A stretch of 64,000 nt of DNA. It comes from Actinomycetes bacterium. GTDB taxonomy: Bacteria; Actinomycetota; CALGFH01. Every line of letters starts with the position of its first letter. The stretch's first letter is position 1. Made by a program: the position numbers and the translations under genes. The stretch is from contig DASYUT010000303.1 of NCBI GenBank assembly GCA_036000965.1, forward strand, positions 1-64,000. The letters run 5' to 3'. Shown in pieces: positions 61,103-64,000 of this stretch. Under the pieces are notes generated by a model. The model saw nothing but the letters and a program-made list of their open reading frames with translations, ran no database searches and was not told where the DNA came from.

Positions 61103-61987
61103 TCAGCCCTTGAGTGCTCCGGCCATGAGACCACGCATGAAGAACCGGCCGAGCAGGAGATACACGAGGAGGGTCGGGATCGAGGCGAGCAGCGCCGCGG
61201 CCATCTGCTGGCTGTACGGAACCACCATGGACCCCGCGATGTTGTTGAGCCGCACCGTGGTCGGCCAGCTCGACGGCCCGGTCAGGAACACCGCGAACAG
61301 GAAGTCGTTCCACATCGAAGTGAACTGCCAGATCAGCGTCACCGCGAACGCGGGCGCCGAGTTGGGGAGGATCACCGACCGGTAGGTGCGCAGCAGCCCG
61401 GCACCGTCGACACGGGCGGCCTCGGTCAGCTCGTTCGGGATCGAGGCGTAGTAGTTGCGGAAGATCAGCGTGCAGATCGGGATGCCGTACACGACGTGAG
61501 CGAGCATGAGGCCTGGGATCCCGCCGATCAGGTGCGCCCTCGTCATGAGCTGCACCAGCGGGATCATCACCGCCTGGTAGGGGATGAACATGCCGAACAG
61601 GAACAGCATGTAGACGACGTCTGCGCCGGGGAAGCGCCACTTCGACAGCACGAAACCGTTCATCGAGCCGAGCACGGACGAGATGATGGCGCCGGGCACG
61701 GCGAGCTTGACGCTGTTCCACAGCGCCGGCGCCAGGGCGGTCCAGGCAGCCCTCCAGCCCTCGCCGGTCCACGCCGTCGGCAGGCTCCAGGCACGGCTGG
61801 GGTCGGCCTCCGAGAGCGGCTTGAAGCTCGTGACGACCAGCACGTAGATCGGAATCAGGAAAAGCACGACGAACACCAGCAGCAGCCCGAGCTTGGCGGC
61901 CTGGGGGGCGGCTCGGCGCGCCCGCGCGCCCGGCCGCGCTGGCCGCTCGAGCACGGTCGGCGACGGCGCCTGGGTGACCGTCGTCAT
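61103..61987 (-). CDS. Sugar ABC transporter permease (MalG type)
   Basis: The 294-residue product has six membrane segments and the EAA loop EAARVDGAGLLRTYRSVILP. The N-terminal 35 residues are cytoplasmic and Arg/Ala-rich. The ATG at 61987 overlaps the stop of the MalF-type gene (ATGA). The gene ends 23 bp before the transposase remnant, where an ATPase gene might once have followed. Confidence 0.93.
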   Translation of the reverse strand: MTTVTQAPSPTVLERPARPGARARRAAPQAAKLGLLLVFVVLFLIPIYVLVVTSFKPLSEADPSRAWSLPTAWTGEGWRAAWTALAPALWNSVKLAVPGAIISSVLGSMNGFVLSKWRFPGADVVYMLFLFGMFIPYQAVMIPLVQLMTRAHLIGGIPGLMLAHVVYGIPICTLIFRNYYASIPNELTEAARVDGAGLLRTYRSVILPNSAPAFAVTLIWQFTSMWNDFLFAVFLTGPSSWPTTVRLNNIAGSMVVPYSQQMAAALLASIPTLLVYLLLGRFFMRGLMAGALKG

Positions 61988-62892
61988 GAGCGCCGCTCCG
62001 TGCGGACGCTGTAGACCAGGTAGGGCACGATGAACACGGCCACGGCGAGCAGCATGTACGTCGCGATCGCCGCGCCCTTGGCGAAGTCGTGGGCATCGAA
62101 CACCATCTGCCACATGTAGACCGCCGGCACGTCGGTGATGATCTGCTTGCCGGACACCGCGACGATCAGGTCGAAGACCTTGAGAGAGATGTGGCCGAGG
62201 ATGATGAGGGCGGCGAGCGTGACCGGCCGCAGCTGGGGGATGACGACCTTGCGGTAGACCTGCCACTCCGAGGCGCCGTCGACCCGCGCGGCCTCGCGCA
62301 GCTCCTCCGGCACGCCGCGCAGGCCGGCGAGGACGAGTGCCATCACGTACCCGGACATCTGCCAGATCGCCGGGATCGCCATCGCGCCCATGCCCCAGGT
62401 CGGGTTCTGCCACCAGTCGTTGGACAGGAAGCCAAGCCCGACATGGTCGAAAAGCAGGTTCAGTCCGGACGCCCGCTCCCCGGGCGCGGGGTTCATGAGC
62501 CAGCGCCACACGATACCGGTGGCGATGAAGGACACCGCCATCGGGAAGAGGTAGACCGCTCGGAACCCGCCCTCGCCCCGGAGCCCCTTGTCGAGCAGCA
62601 ACGCGAGGATCCAGCCGAGCAGCATGGCGCCGCCGACGAACACGGCCGTGAAGAGGACTGCGTGCTGGACGGCGCCGTTCCACCGCTCCTCACCCCACAG
62701 CCCGGTGAGGTTCTCCAAGCCGACGAATCGCTGCGGGGAGATCACCGTGTGCCAACTGCTCAGGGCGACCTTGACGTTCCAGCCGATGAGCCCGTAGACG
62801 AAGACGCCGATCGCGACGATCGACGGCGACAACAGGATCAGGCCCGGAAGCCAGGTCCGTGCGCGGCGCACGCGTCTTCCTTCCTCGACCAT
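61984..62892 (-). CDS. Sugar ABC transporter permease (MalF type)
   Basis: The 302-residue product has six membrane segments (WLPGLILLSPSIVAIGVFVY onward) and the EAA loop EAARVDGASEWQVYRKVVIP. The ATG at 62892 gives MVEEGRRVRRARTWLPG; the frame from 62931 would read through a strong hairpin and was rejected. It follows the binding-protein gene after a 68-bp gap with that hairpin. Confidence 0.92.
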   Translation of the reverse strand: MVEEGRRVRRARTWLPGLILLSPSIVAIGVFVYGLIGWNVKVALSSWHTVISPQRFVGLENLTGLWGEERWNGAVQHAVLFTAVFVGGAMLLGWILALLLDKGLRGEGGFRAVYLFPMAVSFIATGIVWRWLMNPAPGERASGLNLLFDHVGLGFLSNDWWQNPTWGMGAMAIPAIWQMSGYVMALVLAGLRGVPEELREAARVDGASEWQVYRKVVIPQLRPVTLAALIILGHISLKVFDLIVAVSGKQIITDVPAVYMWQMVFDAHDFAKGAAIATYMLLAVAVFIVPYLVYSVRTERRS

Positions 62893-62899
62893 GGCCGCA

Positions 62900-62927
62900 G
62901 GCCGCCGGCCCAAACAGGCCGGCGGCC
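62900..62927 (-). terminator. Hairpin between binding-protein and permease genes
   Basis: A perfect 11-bp stem (62900-62910 with 62917-62927) has loop CAAACA. Such intercistronic hairpins after binding-protein genes protect the upstream mRNA or reduce read-through, so that binding protein exceeds permease. Confidence 0.8.
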
Positions 62928-62960
62928 CCACCGAGGTCGATCCTCAGACCAGAGGATCGC

Positions 62961-64000
62961 TCACGACGCGGAAATCCCCTTCGTCGCGGCGTCCACCAGC
63001 GCCTTCTGGAAGTTGGCGGTGTTCTTGTTCTTCAGGAACAGGCCGACCGCGGTGTCGATGTCGGTGTGCCATGCGTTGTTCGCGGTGACACCGTGCCACA
63101 TCGACCCGGCGAGCTTGCTGTTCCTCCACTGCTCGAGCGCCCACGCCAGGTAGTCCTTGTACAGCGACGTGTCGGCATCGGTGCGGGCGGGGATCGAGCC
63201 CTTCTGCGGGTTGAACAGGTCCTGCCCCTCCTTGCTCGCGGCCTCCTTCAACCAGGCGACCGCGGCGTCACGGTGCGGGGCGTTCTTGGGCAGCGTGAAA
63301 CTGTCGGACAGCCACATGTACACACCGTCGGTGCCGGGCGCGGCAGCCCAGTCGAAGTCCGTCTTGGGCGTCTTGCCGAGCTCCTTGAAGTACCCGGCGG
63401 CCCAGTCGCCCATGACATTGAACGCCGCCTTGCCGTCCACGACGTTCTTCGCCGCGAGCTGCCAGTCCGTGGAGGCCGCCTCGGCGTTGGCGTACGAGAG
63501 GATCGTGGCGAAGTCCTGCAGCGCCTGGGTGACCTTCGGGGAGCTCCAGTCGGCGCCCGACTTCCACAGCGCGTTGTAGGCGTCCAGGCCGAGGCGGCCG
63601 AGCAGCACGCTCTCCAGCAGGTGGTCGGCGGTCCACTGGGCGCCAAGCGAGATCGGGATCTTGTTGGTCTTGTCCTTGACCGTCTTGAGGTCGGCGATGA
63701 ACTCCTCGATGGTCGCTGGCGGCTTGGAGATGCCAGCCTCCTTCAGCACCGCAGGGCTGTACCAGAGGATGTTGGACCGGTGGATGTTCACCGGCACCGA
63801 ATAGATCTGTCCCTCGAAGGTGATCTGGTCGACGAGCTGCTGAGGGAACACGTCACGCAGCTTCTGCTCGTCATAGAGGAAGTTGACCGACTCGAGCTGG
63901 CCGGCCTTGATGTAGTCCAGCAGCTCGGCGCCGGCGTGGCCCTGGAAGGAGTCCGGCGGCTGGTTGGCCTGCAGCCGGCTGGCCAGCACCGCCTTGGCGT
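62961..64000 (-). CDS. Sugar ABC transporter substrate-binding protein, N-terminus outside the window
   Basis: About 345 residues of a family 1 binding protein are present. They include QANQPPDSFQGHAGAELLDY, YSVPVNIHRSNILWYSPAVL, AAFNVMGDWAAGYFKELGKT and WLSDSFTLPKN. The reading frame is open to the window edge, so the signal peptide and first lobe start lie beyond 64000. It resembles glucose/mannose-type binding proteins. It feeds the two permeases downstream. No ATPase gene is in this operon as far as it is visible. Confidence 0.9.
   Translation of the reverse strand, partial: AKAVLASRLQANQPPDSFQGHAGAELLDYIKAGQLESVNFLYDEQKLRDVFPQQLVDQITFEGQIYSVPVNIHRSNILWYSPAVLKEAGISKPPATIEEFIADLKTVKDKTNKIPISLGAQWTADHLLESVLLGRLGLDAYNALWKSGADWSSPKVTQALQDFATILSYANAEAASTDWQLAAKNVVDGKAAFNVMGDWAAGYFKELGKTPKTDFDWAAAPGTDGVYMWLSDSFTLPKNAPHRDAAVAWLKEAASKEGQDLFNPQKGSIPARTDADTSLYKDYLAWALEQWRNSKLAGSMWHGVTANNAWHTDIDTAVGLFLKNKNTANFQKALVDAATKGISAS

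Overview
The window looks like a chromosomal segment of a very GC-rich actinobacterium. The signs are a Lys/Ala-tailed HU protein next to cofC (coenzyme F420), plsC, ddl and clpC, GTG and TTG starts with strong Shine-Dalgarno sites, a PknB-type kinase, ECF sigma factors with SnoaL tails, an LCP cell-wall protein and ROK-controlled sugar ABC importers. Species cannot be decided from the sequence. No tRNA, rRNA or CRISPR array was seen.

Layout. (1) 1-10.6 kb is housekeeping: clpC (partial), ddl, a Cys/Met-metabolism PLP enzyme, a membrane protein, plsC, cofC, a cold-shock-like protein, hup, an orphan sensor kinase, an anti-sigma-type ATPase and an ATP-dependent DNA ligase. (2) 10.9-18.4 kb concerns surface polysaccharide: a GT2 synthase coupled to a secreted GH26 hydrolase, and convergently a second GH26 coupled to a Ser/Thr kinase with an extracellular kelch domain. 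(3) 18.5-29.0 kb is a defence island in decay, mostly one minus-strand operon: a DUF499 ATPase, an intact HEPN/MNT pair, a DUF1156 methylase without its catalytic core that is fused to a DUF4276 protein, an intact AAA ATPase, a DrmD-like SNF2/DUF3883 helicase without its C-terminal helicase domain, and a JetD-like (DUF2399) remnant. (4) 29.1-41.0 kb is a sugar or amino-sugar uptake and catabolism cluster (MsmX-type ATPase, two BadF-type kinases, GH4 glycosidase, DegT aminotransferase, ROK repressor, ABC importer, Gfo/Idh/MocA dehydrogenase). Two copies of a 19-bp operator lie in its two divergent promoter regions. (5) 41.1-46.0 kb mixes intact genes with many fragments (DrrA-like ATPase, TetR, epimerase, SnoaL, alpha/beta hydrolase, YdeI). 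(6) 46-54 kb holds hemolysin III, cold-shock and flippase-like proteins, an SDR-VOC-sigma operon, a CBS protein, and an epimerase/ECF41 sigma pair whose promoter can be read directly. (7) 54-64 kb holds LysR and SorC regulators, an LCP protein, a secreted Asp-box sialidase-like protein, a COG4315-type lipoprotein, an IS256-type transposase remnant and a second ABC sugar importer that runs off the window.

A recurrent oddity is the number of short direct repeats (units of about 12-49 bp) at gene edges, some of which copy start codons or stop-codon regions. Together with many truncated genes they suggest frequent slippage and small deletions. Several single-base frameshifts could also be assembly errors and are marked as such.
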